Of a DNA stretch of 64,000 nucleotides, positions 19,810 through 28,882 are shown one piece after another. The stretch is from positions 62,001 to 126,000 of IMG/VR virus record IMGVR_UViG_3300017963_000192; one strand, written 5' to 3'. This DNA is from a virus. Positions within the stretch are counted from its first letter, which is position 1. Every line of letters begins with the position of its first letter. The notes beneath the pieces are model-generated. The model had not been told where the DNA came from. It did no database searches and saw nothing but the letters and a program-made list of their open reading frames with translations. A program made the position numbers and the translations under genes.

Positions 19810-20993
19810 CTATAAGCTTATTGCTGCTCCTGAAAAATTCTCTAACATTTCTTTATATTTTTCTTTAGGAATAAGAACATTTCCATTAGCATCAATAAGT
19901 CCAAGGTTATCATCATAACGAGTATCTGCAACTGCATGACTAACCCTAGTCTTACCATCTTGATAGCTAACGTCAAGAGGTTCTCCTGCTTTCTTCTTTT
20001 TCTCCATCTGCTCTTTCATACTTCGATACTGCTTATATATTTCGGGCTTAATTAATTGACCTATTAATTCAGCTTGTGGTTCTAAAGCTTCTTTCCAATT
20101 GACGTTATGTTGCATTCTTATCATATAAAACGACAAAAACCAATAATGGATGGGTAATCTTTTAACCTCTTCGGAGTATGGATTCCATTTATTGTAAAGA
20201 CAGACGTAGTATCTTACGAAATTCTCGTCACCCACCAGGTTGATACAATCTTCCCAGTTTTCTGATGGGTGACTTAGGAGTTTTTTAACTCTTCAATCGC
20301 AGCTCCTCGTCTTTCTTCCATTTCGAGATATTTCTCGTATAGAATATCTATAACATTTGGAGGTAACGCTTCTAAGTATGCTCGCAAAGCTCTTCTTACA
20401 GCCACGTGATATTCCATTCTATTCATATTAAAATCTGAAAGTTTGATGTCTTCAAACCATTCATAAACAGAAACATCATCTATAGCCTCTAAAGAATAAA
20501 TAATAGTACCAAACATTACAGACATCACCCTACCGGATTGAGTGGATAGGGTGTCTTTAACTTCATCTAGAGATAAAAGAGTATCACCCTGATCTAAAGC
20601 TCTTAAAGTCCACTTATGCCCAAAAATATCAAAATCCTCTGTATGTTCTCCTTTTGAGATAAGTTGTTTTAAAACTTCTTTAGGATTTTTTGGAGCACCT
20701 TGAAATTTTGTTTTCTGTGCTTCTGCAACATCCCTTCTAATTCTATCTTCAACAGTATCAATCTTATTCATAGTCTGATCTACTTTCTGATTGATTTGTG
20801 CCCTCCTTTCAGCATTAGGAAGTTGTTCTGTTGTGTGTAAATCAGGAATAGGACTTCCCATATTTTGTTGAGGTATTGTTGTAGCAATAGGTTGTTGTGG
20901 AGGTTGGTTATTCATTTGATCAGAAGTTAATAAATCTCCACTGTGTATACCTTGCCCTTGTACGGGATTTCCCGTATTCTCTTTTGGTTTCAT
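19810..20993 (-). CDS. Tail assembly chaperone, -1 frameshift fusion product
   Basis: The 239-codon upstream frame (20274..20993) and a downstream frame (to 19810) are in -1 register and overlap without a stop between slip site and fusion. The last codons of the first frame read TTA AAA AAC TCC TAA, so A AAA AAC at 20286-20280 is a canonical slippery heptamer. Slippage continues as KLLSHPSENWEDC into the second frame, giving about 394 residues. The second part has no good independent start (first candidate GTG at 20235). This mirrors lambda gpG/gpGT and sits, as expected, between tube and tape measure genes. Confidence 0.85.
20274..20993 (-). CDS. Tail assembly chaperone, short (gpG-like) product
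   Basis: The 239-residue unshifted product has a Gln/Pro/Asn-rich N-terminal 90 residues and a helical C-terminal domain (FDIFGHKWTLRALDQGD...MEYHVAVRRALRAYLEALPPNVIDILYEKYLEMEERR). FGHKWTLRAL followed by a helical bundle is typical of phage tail chaperones related to T4-like or SPP1 gp17-like proteins. It is translated at a higher level than the fusion and both bind the tape measure during assembly in known systems. Confidence 0.8.
   Translation of the reverse strand: MKPKENTGNPVQGQGIHSGDLLTSDQMNNQPPQQPIATTIPQQNMGSPIPDLHTTEQLPNAERRAQINQKVDQTMNKIDTVEDRIRRDVAEAQKTKFQGAPKNPKEVLKQLISKGEHTEDFDIFGHKWTLRALDQGDTLLSLDEVKDTLSTQSGRVMSVMFGTIIYSLEAIDDVSVYEWFEDIKLSDFNMNRMEYHVAVRRALRAYLEALPPNVIDILYEKYLEMEERRGAAIEELKNS
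20280..20286 (-). other. Programmed -1 frameshift site (A AAA AAC)
   Basis: Minus-strand heptamer A AAA AAC read in the zero frame as AAA AAC, two codons before the TAA of the short chaperone. Shifting back one base enters the open downstream frame. X XXY YYZ heptamers of this type are known strong slip sites in bacteria. The pairing downstream was not folded. Confidence 0.82.
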
Positions 20994-21032
20994 TTCATTT
21001 GTCTCCTTAATTTATAAATACCCTAATAATTA

Positions 21033-21722
21033 TTAGGGGTTTGCTGCTGGAGTAAGTTCGCCTGCGGTTAGAGAGTAAGGTCTTAATCTAACAGCAGTAA
21101 GTTCTCCATTTTCCAAAATAGGTTCATTTGTTTCTGCTGTTGGAATTTCTTCTCCCATAGTTGTAAACCAACACTCCTCAAATTTTCTTCCAAATACTGG
21201 TGCTCCTGTAACAGGAGAGATGTACATTTGATAAATATCAAAAGGTCTAACCTGCTGTATCAATGATACATATCTATTAACATTTACAACATCATTCACT
21301 TCAGCATTTGTTGCAACAGGATCAGCATCGTAATTGCCTGCACCACTAATCCTTGTTAATGCCGCAAGAAGATTTGAAGTATATAAAGCATATCTTTTGA
21401 GAGTTATTTTAATACCATCTATTTTACCTGGAACGCCTTCAACTGGTTCTCCTGGCCAATAAGATGATTGATGAAAATCAACTCCTCCTAGAGTTGCTTG
21501 ATTATTAAATGTCCCATCTGGATAAGGTTCTATTTGATGTAATGTTTTTACATCTCTGTCTGCCGACCATCCAAACTCTTGGATATATCCAATGGCAAAC
21601 TGCTGATCACCGATTCTTATTGCCATCGTTATTGATTGTATCGCCACTTTAGGAATGGAACCCTCAAGATTCGACTTCGTAGTTGCGTAATTTATAGGAA
21701 GAACTCTATTTGCGTTTGCCAT
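21033..21722 (-). CDS. Tail tube protein
   Basis: The 229-residue protein lies directly downstream of the sheath gene, the conserved position of the major tube protein. The sequence is beta-rich, with a central RIGDQQFAIGYIQEFGWSADRDVKTLHQIEPYPDG segment and SLTAGELTPAANP tail. The length is close to tubes of large myoviruses. It should form hexameric rings inside the sheath. Confidence 0.75.
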   Translation of the reverse strand: MANANRVLPINYATTKSNLEGSIPKVAIQSITMAIRIGDQQFAIGYIQEFGWSADRDVKTLHQIEPYPDGTFNNQATLGGVDFHQSSYWPGEPVEGVPGKIDGIKITLKRYALYTSNLLAALTRISGAGNYDADPVATNAEVNDVVNVNRYVSLIQQVRPFDIYQMYISPVTGAPVFGRKFEECWFTTMGEEIPTAETNEPILENGELTAVRLRPYSLTAGELTPAANP

Positions 21723-21743
21723 TTACTTAAACCTCCAAAGATA

Positions 21744-23105
21744 TTAAACTGATAATGAGTATGTTCCTTCAGTATATTTATGAACGTATACTGAATAGTA
21801 TGAGTAAAAAATATTTACTGTGTCACGCCTATCAGTTGGCAACGTAACTTTAAGCGTGTCTATTTCTTCTATTATATTATTTGCTAAATATGTTTTAAAA
21901 AGTATTTCCAAATAATTTTGTACAACACCAGTATAATTTGGTCTGTTCTTTATTAAAGAACCTTTAAATGTTCTGTCCATTTGAGCAGCTACATCTTTAG
22001 CAATGTAATCTTTTGCAGTTATTATGTTGGTGTTATTTCTTTCTACTGTAGAATTGTCAGTTGTTAAATCATCAATTACTTTTGTTAATCCACCAGATGG
22101 TGCAAGTAAGTATAGACTACTTGAACCGCAGAGTTGCAATTGATATTCCGAATAGTAGTCATCATAATCTTCATCATATAACTCTATTCCAGGAATTACT
22201 TTATTTAGTAAAGTAGTTGTAGGAGCAATAAATGAATCCCTATAAGCTGCTACTGCGGAAGCTATAAAAGAACCATCAACAACGGCAGTCATTTCTTCAT
22301 TCGTATCTAAATCATTATAGTAATATTTAGCTCTTGTTGCATTTACAAAATTAACCCTTTCATGTTGAAATGATACTGCCTTTCCTCTTAATGATCCTGA
22401 ATCAGCTTCAGTTCCAACTGCTGTTCCAACATCGGCTCCCATATAAGTAACTCTGTACCTAGCATTATCTGGAAGACTCCTTTCTTCAACATGTGCTTTA
22501 AGAAGAGCTTGAACAGCAGAGGACGTTGTTAGGCAACAAACTGTTTGAATATCTCTGTATTTTATTAAATCTAATGCATTACCATAGTCGGTTGTTGTTT
22601 CTGTAGAGGGTACTTGTACAACGGCAATTTTAGGCAGGTTATAGTATCTTAAAGCGAGTTTTGAAATCATAACTAATTGATTGGCAGGAATATCATCTCC
22701 TAAATCTTCTGTTACATCTTCGTAGCTGGTAAATTCTTTATAAACATAATCGCTACTTGGTCTGTCGTATTTATAAGTAACATAATATGTTGCTCCTGGT
22801 GTTACTATACCAGATGAAGTCCATACAATCTGATCTCCAACAAGGTCAAAATGAGTTCCTTCAATATAATCTCCCAATCCTCTTTGTGAACCACATAGTA
22901 TAACAGAATCAATTCCTTCACTAGTATATGCTAAATCATCTGCCAGTCCAACAGCTCCTCTTGTGACTTCTTCGTTAGAAACTTTAACGGTATCACTTGC
23001 AACACCTATAAAACAAGGTGTTCGCTGTGTGGATGTAGGGTTCGCTGAAGCAGGATTAGTTACTTCTTCAATAATTGTTCCAGGTAATCTATATCCTATT
23101 GCCAT
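21744..23105 (-). CDS. Tail sheath protein
   Basis: The 453-residue product starts MAIGYRLPGTIIEEVTNPAS, the typical N-terminal beta strand of sheath proteins (PGTYIEE-type). The C-terminal part has LTTDNSTVERNNTNIITAKDYIAKDVAAQMDRTFKG, the conserved sheath domain with a VR..Y/AKDY helix followed by a final beta hairpin. Length fits T4-unrelated sheaths of 400-500 residues. A promoter motif lies ~50 bases upstream, so sheath is the first gene of its unit. Confidence 0.88.
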   Translation of the reverse strand: MAIGYRLPGTIIEEVTNPASANPTSTQRTPCFIGVASDTVKVSNEEVTRGAVGLADDLAYTSEGIDSVILCGSQRGLGDYIEGTHFDLVGDQIVWTSSGIVTPGATYYVTYKYDRPSSDYVYKEFTSYEDVTEDLGDDIPANQLVMISKLALRYYNLPKIAVVQVPSTETTTDYGNALDLIKYRDIQTVCCLTTSSAVQALLKAHVEERSLPDNARYRVTYMGADVGTAVGTEADSGSLRGKAVSFQHERVNFVNATRAKYYYNDLDTNEEMTAVVDGSFIASAVAAYRDSFIAPTTTLLNKVIPGIELYDEDYDDYYSEYQLQLCGSSSLYLLAPSGGLTKVIDDLTTDNSTVERNNTNIITAKDYIAKDVAAQMDRTFKGSLIKNRPNYTGVVQNYLEILFKTYLANNIIEEIDTLKVTLPTDRRDTVNIFYSYYSVYVHKYTEGTYSLSV

Positions 23106-23146
23106 TTTATCACACCTCTTAAATCAAAAATATTTTTGCCTATCAG

Positions 23147-23180
23147 ATTAAAAATTAAGAAAAACCAGACAAATTTTAAG
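23147..23180 (-). promoter_or_regulatory. Bipartite promoter-like motif, copy G
   Basis: CTTAAAAT (23180-23173) plus 14 bases plus TTAATTTTTAAT on the minus strand, upstream of the sheath gene. The downstream box has TTAA instead of TTAT, the most divergent of the eight copies, but spacing is identical. Confidence 0.6.
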
Positions 23181-23211
23181 GTTGCATTTTAATTTTTTTA
23201 GATTCATTTAT

Positions 23212-23925
23212 CTATCTTTCAAGTAATCCACTACCTTCCTCAACTTCTATGTTATTTATCTCAAATAATAAGCCATCCGTAGCAAAATCCCTAAAATGGT
23301 ACTCAATTAGGCTATTTATTCCAACATCTGTAGCATATATTATAGTTGTTGAGGATTCGTCCTTGATTTCTGTTTCAGAACCAGAATCAACTTCGTCTTT
23401 AGCTGGAACAATTGAAAATAATGAACCGTCATCCCCTTTATATATAAATTGACCTCTGTAAAAATGAGTGAAACATAGTTGAATCATTTCCGCAAACATC
23501 GATCTTTCTTCTGGAGAAGTTGTAAGTACAGCCATCATAATTCCAATATCAGCCATTCCAGCAAAAACATCTACTCCAACCAGATTTCCATCTGGATTTT
23601 CGAATACTTCTTGATATAAAAAGTTATCTGAACCAACAAAAACTTTCCTTTCTTTTGCTCTTACTATGGAAACAACTATCATAGGAAATTTTCTCTCCTC
23701 AAAAGGAAATTCCCTCATATTATTAATCTTTTTGTCTTTTTTAGGAACATTTTGAACAGCAAAGACTTCAGGTACTATTGTTCCATATAGTTTGTTTCTA
23801 GATGAGAAAAACTCATTTAAAATATTTACTATTACAGATTTAGTCTGCCTCTGTACCTTTTGAAATCCATACTCATATAAAGGTCCAGAAGAAACTTCTG
23901 AATGAGATGAAGAAAATATTCCCAT
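23212..23925 (-). CDS. Putative tail-terminator/neck protein
   Basis: The 237-residue protein starts with a Ser-rich segment, then QTKSVIVNILNEFFSSRNKLYGTIVPEVFAVQNVPKKDKK and beta segments (MIVVSIVRAKERKVFVGSDNF). It sits just upstream of the sheath promoter in a run of short virion-like genes, which is where tail terminator and neck proteins usually lie. No family can be named with certainty. It ends in TAG. Confidence 0.5.
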   Translation of the reverse strand: MGIFSSSHSEVSSGPLYEYGFQKVQRQTKSVIVNILNEFFSSRNKLYGTIVPEVFAVQNVPKKDKKINNMREFPFEERKFPMIVVSIVRAKERKVFVGSDNFLYQEVFENPDGNLVGVDVFAGMADIGIMMAVLTTSPEERSMFAEMIQLCFTHFYRGQFIYKGDDGSLFSIVPAKDEVDSGSETEIKDESSTTIIYATDVGINSLIEYHFRDFATDGLLFEINNIEVEEGSGLLER

Positions 23926-24254
23926 TACATTACCTTACAATCAATATTTTTTGTGTAATCATCTAAGTAAAACGCTGCTCCAACAAAATAAGGACAAGTC
24001 TTACTGTTGTACATACAAGATGCATTTCCATCTTTATCGTAAAGGACATCTTGTTTTCTGCCTTTTCCAGGGCAATTTGTTGGATAAACTGATACACCCG
24101 TATTATCTATTTTTATTTCAGAAAGTAAAATCTCCACTTGAGAATTTTTTAATGTTTCGGATACGAGACGATTATACTCTTTTACCTTGTTCACTATACG
24201 GTTATAATCTTCTAAACCTCTTTTGAGTTTTTCTATTTTCTTCTCTAAAGACAT
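23925..24254 (-). CDS. Small Cys-containing hypothetical protein
   Basis: 109 residues, with an N-terminal coiled coil (KKIEKLKRGLEDYNRIVNKVKEYNRLVSETLKNS) and a C-terminal part containing four Cys (NCPGKGR, ASCMYN, KTCPY, IDCKVM) that could bind a metal. It overlaps neighbouring genes on both sides by one base. The function is unknown; a neck-assembly chaperone-like role is only a guess from location. Confidence 0.55.
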   Translation of the reverse strand: MSLEKKIEKLKRGLEDYNRIVNKVKEYNRLVSETLKNSQVEILLSEIKIDNTGVSVYPTNCPGKGRKQDVLYDKDGNASCMYNSKTCPYFVGAAFYLDDYTKNIDCKVM

Positions 24255-25000
24255 TACTTACCTTCTTTTATGTTACCTTCTTCTTCAGCTTCTACTGAAT
24301 CAATACGAATAAGATAAGGGACTTCTTGTCCATCATCTGTATATTTCATATCAATTTTCCAGAGTACATTTGCTCTTTTAGTTCTAAAAAGATTTTGACC
24401 AACTCTTTCAACAGCCTCTCTTACAGATGGAGTTAGTTTAATTCTTTTATGATGAGACATCTTGTTTAAGATTTCTGTTGCATAGTCAATTCCAAAATCT
24501 TCTTCTATGTGACCACTAACTACGTCTCTACTTATTTTATGAAGATGTTTAGCTTCAGCAAAAGATACTCTAACACCAATATCATTACCTATTTGCTGTC
24601 GTATAGCATCTGGATTAAGCCTAGCTCTTTTCCAAACTCTTAAAGCCTCCATAAAATCTAGATTTTCACTAGCATATCTCTTATTGAGATTAACAAGAAG
24701 TTCTCTTGAGCCAGAAAAAGACGATGCCATTGTTTGTGTCTGTTGTCCCATACTTTGATCGATTGCTTGTCCTAATGGGTTATTAGGCTCTTGTTGTGCT
24801 AATTGATTCAAGTGTAATGTTGCTTGTTCAACGGCTTTAGGATCTGTAGCTTGACTCATAGACTCCAATACTTTTTGAGCAGCAGCTTGTTGAACTGCTG
24901 GATCAGTAGGATTTGATTTGGAAACTTCGGAAATATATTCCTGAACTTTCTCTGGAGTAAATACAAGTTCTAAAGGGTTTTGTGCTGTTTTGTCTTCCAT
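24254..25000 (-). CDS. Hypothetical virion-block protein
   Basis: The 248-residue product has a Gln/Ala-rich N-terminal ~90 residues (AVQQAAAQKVLESMSQATD, MGQQTQTMASSF) that look like a helical low-complexity region, followed by a folded helical part (LDFMEALRVWKRARLNPDAIRQQIGNDIGV). The composition is like the neighbouring tail chaperone and the 304-residue gene at 59615..60529, as if scaffolding. No family recognised. Confidence 0.5.
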   Translation of the reverse strand: MEDKTAQNPLELVFTPEKVQEYISEVSKSNPTDPAVQQAAAQKVLESMSQATDPKAVEQATLHLNQLAQQEPNNPLGQAIDQSMGQQTQTMASSFSGSRELLVNLNKRYASENLDFMEALRVWKRARLNPDAIRQQIGNDIGVRVSFAEAKHLHKISRDVVSGHIEEDFGIDYATEILNKMSHHKRIKLTPSVREAVERVGQNLFRTKRANVLWKIDMKYTDDGQEVPYLIRIDSVEAEEEGNIKEGK

Positions 25001-25011
25001 AGTATATACCT

Positions 25012-26070
25012 CTATATTAATAAATTAAGTATTCTGATAATATCGTAATTATCTCTTAAAAACGCACTCTCAAAATCCCTATGTAAAATTTTAAGTTCTG
25101 GACCGTGAGTGTGTTCTGTTAAGTTTTTTACTTCGTATTTTTGACCTTCAAATTCCCCTTGTAAAAAAACAATAATATCACCTTCGCTAATGTTTGCCTC
25201 TGGTAATGTCCACCATCTCATAGGACGGGTTGTCTTCCATCCATGTTCTGATTGATTTATTTCTATTTTAACTTGATCTCTTGATGCTAAAAATGCTGGT
25301 ATATCAATAGTATGTCTTGGATCAAGTTCTGTTATTTTTACATGATATCTATATCTAAATCTTATAGAATTTAATTGAGGACTTGGACTTGCTGCATATC
25401 TTTTTTGAAATGTAGCTCTAAATTTTATTTGAGTAGTACCTTCTGGAAGACTGAAACCAGTAGCTTTTCTATTACCTAATTCGGTATCGGTATAATCTTC
25501 CATTGTTAACTCTGTCCAATTTCCCCCATCATCTGTAGAATAATAATATTTTATTCTGTTTGTGTCCGCATCTGTCTTATCTTTAGCTAAAAAGAAATCA
25601 ACTTCCTTAAAAGAATCTAAAGTGAAGTTTTCAGTATCCAAATATTCTTCGGTCGAACTCGCAGAACTCATCGAAAATCGATCAGGTTCCCCACTTTGAT
25701 CTTGACCCACTGATATACTATTACTAGAAAAAGAAATATCGCTAGGAGTAGATACAACGATATGATGATAACCATACTTAGTATACCCTTGAAGGTATCC
25801 TGTACCCATGCAAAGAAAGTGATCCCTGTTTGGGCTGCTTTTAATTTCTTTAGTTTCTGCATCTTCTGTTTTACTCCAACAATAACATTTTGTTAAATCA
25901 TCTGGTGCAGTACCATAAAGAGTTATTGCAGAGTTTCTATAGTAAGTACAAGGAGTTCCAGCCGCTCTCATCTTTGCCCTATTTCTGTTTAGGGTTCTTT
26001 CATATAAATGGTATTTATCTATAATGAGTCTAGGATCAACTCTAAATGGTGTAGTCCACCTCATTAACAA
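25012..26070 (-). CDS. Conserved-looking neck/structural protein
   Basis: The 352-residue protein has a short Cys cluster (DDLTKCYCWSK, then DHFLCMGTGYLQGYTKYGYH) and two central beta domains (YYYSTDDGGNWTELTMEDY, QIKFRATFQKRYAASPSPQLNSIRFRYRYHV) of the type seen in phage structural adaptors, ending EHTHGPELKILHRDFESAF. It is probably a virion component of the neck or connector set upstream of the sheath. The exact role is unknown. It ends in TAG. Confidence 0.5.
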   Translation of the reverse strand: MLMRWTTPFRVDPRLIIDKYHLYERTLNRNRAKMRAAGTPCTYYRNSAITLYGTAPDDLTKCYCWSKTEDAETKEIKSSPNRDHFLCMGTGYLQGYTKYGYHHIVVSTPSDISFSSNSISVGQDQSGEPDRFSMSSASSTEEYLDTENFTLDSFKEVDFFLAKDKTDADTNRIKYYYSTDDGGNWTELTMEDYTDTELGNRKATGFSLPEGTTQIKFRATFQKRYAASPSPQLNSIRFRYRYHVKITELDPRHTIDIPAFLASRDQVKIEINQSEHGWKTTRPMRWWTLPEANISEGDIIVFLQGEFEGQKYEVKNLTEHTHGPELKILHRDFESAFLRDNYDIIRILNLLI

Positions 26071-26076
26071 TCTCCT

Positions 26077-26976
26077 CTATTCTCTCGATCTTACTGGTCT
26101 TTTATATTTACCTAATAATACAGAATCTTTTATTCCCTCATAAAGATAATCTATATATCCTTGGGTATAGATATCAATCTCATCTTCAGATAAACTTTCT
26201 TTCATGTATGCATAATCACTTATTTTTTGTCTTAAAACTTCATAGCATTTTTCTTTTACTGCCTCGTCATTAACATCGTATCCTTGCTCATTAATTCCTA
26301 CAAGAAATTCGTACATAGTCTCCCTTGCAATAGTACTCAATTCCTCGTTTTCTGCAATTGTTTCTTTTGAAAAAACTTCTTCTTCTGTTTCTTTTGTAAA
26401 AACTCCTTCTTCTGTTTCTTCTTCATATTCTCCAGAAGAAGAGTAGTATTCGTTTAACATTGGTCTTACTATACTTGTATATAATAATCCAAGTTCACTC
26501 ACATAATCAAAAATCGCAACATTTGATTCGTAATCCACATTAGCTAACTCTTTATCAAGTTCATCCAGATAATAATAAAAAGTATCCATTGCTTCTTCTA
26601 ATTCTGGAAACATTTCACTTTCTTCACTAGGAGGATTGCTGTTAACAACATCTACTAAATGTAAATAACTCTCTAATATGTTTTGAATTGTTTCTGTTTT
26701 AACTAAACCTCTTTCAGGTTGAGAGTATTGTTGCACGTCTCCCTGCTCACTTAAAAGCTCTTGAAACCCTGGTTCTACTTGTATGTTTTCTTGATATGTT
26801 TCATAATCCCCTAAGTTTATTAAACCATTTACTTTGTTTCCAAGCTCATTAACCAATCTTTCTATAATATCACTAGGAAAACCTTCCCAAGAAGATGACA
26901 TTGGGATTTGTGCTGTTTTAATTAATTCCTTTAAATTATTTATTCCAATATAATCCATATTACCAGTTATCCTCAT
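26077..26976 (-). CDS. Acidic hypothetical protein
   Basis: A 299-residue, strongly acidic protein with a repetitive Glu segment (EEETEEGVFTKETEEEVFSKETIAENEEL) and helical flanks. No domain was recognised. The reading frame overlaps the previous gene by 17 bases; an in-frame ATG at 26958 would almost remove the overlap and give a 293-residue product, so the start is uncertain. It lies in the neck block. Confidence 0.5.
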   Translation of the reverse strand: MRITGNMDYIGINNLKELIKTAQIPMSSSWEGFPSDIIERLVNELGNKVNGLINLGDYETYQENIQVEPGFQELLSEQGDVQQYSQPERGLVKTETIQNILESYLHLVDVVNSNPPSEESEMFPELEEAMDTFYYYLDELDKELANVDYESNVAIFDYVSELGLLYTSIVRPMLNEYYSSSGEYEEETEEGVFTKETEEEVFSKETIAENEELSTIARETMYEFLVGINEQGYDVNDEAVKEKCYEVLRQKISDYAYMKESLSEDEIDIYTQGYIDYLYEGIKDSVLLGKYKRPVRSRE

Positions 26977-27295
26977 TATTATCAGTTGGTGTCGGATCGC
27001 CAGTTACAAAAACATCAGATAAACTCCAAAGAGATGCTGTTGTGCTGTCTGGAATCCTTATAGTTTTTTTAAACCCAATTAAAGGGATGTTTATAGTAAA
27101 GTTAACGTTTCTAACAAGATCTAATTCAAATTCTCCAGTACTAGTAGTAATTGCCGTTACCACTTCTGGAGATATTACTTGATCTGTTCCCTGAATTAAT
27201 GCTGGAGAATCATAGGGTGTTGCATGAATATATGCATAAGGAACAGCTTCACCACTTCCTAAAACTATAGTACCTGTTAGTTTACAAGTAGCCAT
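26960..27295 (-). CDS. Beta-sandwich (carboxypeptidase-regulatory-like) protein
   Basis: 111 residues that read as a single transthyretin/carboxypeptidase-regulatory-like fold: KLTGTIVLGSGEAVPYAYIHATPYD, then ITTSTGEFELDLVRNVNFTINIPLIGFKKTIRIPDS. The pattern of a G-x-(V/I)-x-D-x-x-G-x-P-first strand and T-x-x-G-x-F-turn is typical. Such domains decorate phage structural proteins and adhesins. It begins one base after the stop of a small ribbon-helix-helix-like gene. Confidence 0.55.
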   Translation of the reverse strand: MATCKLTGTIVLGSGEAVPYAYIHATPYDSPALIQGTDQVISPEVVTAITTSTGEFELDLVRNVNFTINIPLIGFKKTIRIPDSTTASLWSLSDVFVTGDPTPTDNNEDNW

Positions 27296-27466
27296 TTACT
27301 TATTTCCCTTAATGTTAAACTTACCGTCTATATAAACAATCATAAGATTACGCAATGCTTCTTGCAACGTCCAGCCTTCTGATCTAATCTTTTTTACAAA
27401 TTGTTCGTATACAAAATAAGGCACTCTTGCACCAACGAACTTTATTTTTTTGTGTTTTTCAACCAT
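27296..27466 (-). CDS. Small ribbon-helix-helix-like DNA-binding protein
   Basis: A 56-residue frame starts at the ATG ending at 27466, overlaps the end of the preceding gene, and stops one base before the ATG of the next gene. The translation begins MVEKHKKIKFVGARVPY and continues with FVYEQFVKKIRSEGWTLQEALRNLMIVYI, matching the strand-helix-helix pattern of the Arc/MetJ fold (a RVPxxxyexf strand then a GWTLxEALRxLM helix). It may be an operator-binding regulator. No promoter of its own is seen. It is too short to be recognised by a length cut-off. Confidence 0.6.
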   Translation of the reverse strand: MVEKHKKIKFVGARVPYFVYEQFVKKIRSEGWTLQEALRNLMIVYIDGKFNIKGNK

Positions 27467-27681
27467 CCATTCACCTTTTTTCGTAACAAAGACTCGTCTT
27501 TGTATCCTAAGTTATCTATTTTTATTTTTAAATCTTCTATTTTGATTTTTAAATCTTTCATTAGGGTGAACAAATCTAGTAATAAATCATTGTTATCTGT
27601 GATAATTTTTTCTACACCAGCCAAAAAATTAATTAAAATTTCTTGATTACTGCTGTTTGGATTTTTATCAGATTCATTCAT
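27442..27681 (-). CDS. Small hypothetical coiled-coil protein
   Basis: A 79-residue protein of mostly helical, charged sequence (NNDLLLDLFTLMKDLKIKIEDLKIKIDNLGYKDESLLRKKV) suggesting a coiled coil. Its start overlaps the neighbour's stop by one base. No family was recognised. Function unknown. Confidence 0.5.
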   Translation of the reverse strand: MNESDKNPNSSNQEILINFLAGVEKIITDNNDLLLDLFTLMKDLKIKIEDLKIKIDNLGYKDESLLRKKVNGWLKNTKK

Positions 27682-27953
27682 TATCCCTTTTTATCATAAA
27701 CCATACCTAAAAGATTTCTTCTAGTCGATTCGTATTGTAATACTTCTACCCTCGAATCACCATTTCTTAATTTTAAAGACAACTCTTCACAAGATTTAGC
27801 ATCTCTGAACGACCAGGATTTAGAACTTGGTTCATATCCTCCAGCAAGCTTAGTACCTTTCAACGCAAGATACGTAGCTAATACAAGATCTCTGGTTGTA
27901 TATACATCTTCATTATCATAAGTTTCATTTTTGTTAATAGAATCTTGATTCAT
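27681..27953 (-). CDS. Small hypothetical protein
   Basis: A 90-residue protein (MNQDSINKNETYDNEDV...) whose chosen start, ATG ending 27953, is preceded by AGAGGAGATGTAA. The alternative start at 28025 would overlap the end of the previous gene by 71 bases and lacks a Shine-Dalgarno. It has a mixed charge and a conserved-looking GTKLAGGYEPSSKSWSFRDAKSC. Function is unknown. Confidence 0.55.
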   Translation of the reverse strand: MNQDSINKNETYDNEDVYTTRDLVLATYLALKGTKLAGGYEPSSKSWSFRDAKSCEELSLKLRNGDSRVEVLQYESTRRNLLGMVYDKKG

Positions 27954-27954
27954 T

Positions 27955-28869
27955 TTACATCTCCTCTGTGTTTTTCCGTTTAAAATCCTTTTTAGGATAA
28001 TAAATATGATCACGAGGCAACCCAACAGGAGGTGGTTCTATATTAGATATTTCATACCATTTTTGATCATCGGGTCTTCTATGAATGTTATCTCCAATAT
28101 TATTGTATAGATTCATTCTACCTTCATAAGGTTTGTCTATATTCATTTTCCTAAACGATACTGATTCTAACTCTTCTAGAATCTTTTCCCTTGTTATTGG
28201 TATTATTTTTATTCCTCTTTGAATGTATTGAGGATAATGTATGATACCATTTAAAATGGGAACGTCAACTTTAAAATCATATCTGTAGCCGTCATTGGGT
28301 ACAGTAATATTCACAGACACAATTGCGTCAGATACAGTACCATCGTCAAACGTTCTACTTACTTGAGTTGCTATTAAAGAATAATCAGGAATATCATAAA
28401 ATATGTTTATAAGAAGTTCATCAAGTACACGAGTTACTACCTCAAACAATCTTTCTTTATATAATCCTCCAGAATCAAAAGAACCTATTTCAGGAACTTT
28501 TCTATCTTTAAAATTATCCAACTCTGTTTTCAATTCTCTGATAGTATAATTCAATTCATCAACTAATTCATCCCTAAGATTTTTAATTTTTTGCTCAAGT
28601 TCAATATCAGTTAAACTTTGTTGGATTTGTTTAAGATCACTTTCAATAACTTCTTCATCCCCTATTTTATCAGATTCTTCTTTAATAGGTGGAGGAGTTA
28701 TAGTAGGTGTCTCCTCTTTCTTTTCTTCAACATCTGGTATATCAATTGGAGGTGCGGCTTTTTTATTCATACTAGCCAACTTCTTCTTCAAGAGTTTTTT
28801 AACATCAATACCAAGTTGATTAAAGTATTCCTCGGTATGCTTTTGTTCTTGTTCAGTTGTTCCTGCCAT
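27955..28869 (-). CDS. Hypothetical structural protein, coiled coil then folded domain
   Basis: A 304-residue protein. Residues ~1-120 are low-complexity and helical with Lys/Glu (KKEETPTITPPPIKEESDK, then ELKTELDNFKDRKVPEIGSFDSGG), residues ~125-235 a mixed domain with LFEVVTRVLDELLINIFYDIPDYSLIATQVSRTF, and the C-terminus is rich in Pro (PPPVGLPRDHIYYPKKDFKRK). It is likely a virion or assembly protein in the connector set. No family recognised. Confidence 0.5.
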   Translation of the reverse strand: MAGTTEQEQKHTEEYFNQLGIDVKKLLKKKLASMNKKAAPPIDIPDVEEKKEETPTITPPPIKEESDKIGDEEVIESDLKQIQQSLTDIELEQKIKNLRDELVDELNYTIRELKTELDNFKDRKVPEIGSFDSGGLYKERLFEVVTRVLDELLINIFYDIPDYSLIATQVSRTFDDGTVSDAIVSVNITVPNDGYRYDFKVDVPILNGIIHYPQYIQRGIKIIPITREKILEELESVSFRKMNIDKPYEGRMNLYNNIGDNIHRRPDDQKWYEISNIEPPPVGLPRDHIYYPKKDFKRKNTEEM

Positions 28870-28882
28870 AAGCTTTCCTCTT

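Noticed and set aside
20233-20235. Independent GTG start for the second tail-chaperone frame
   Set aside because: No ribosome site, and the slippery heptamer with an open -1 frame explains expression better.
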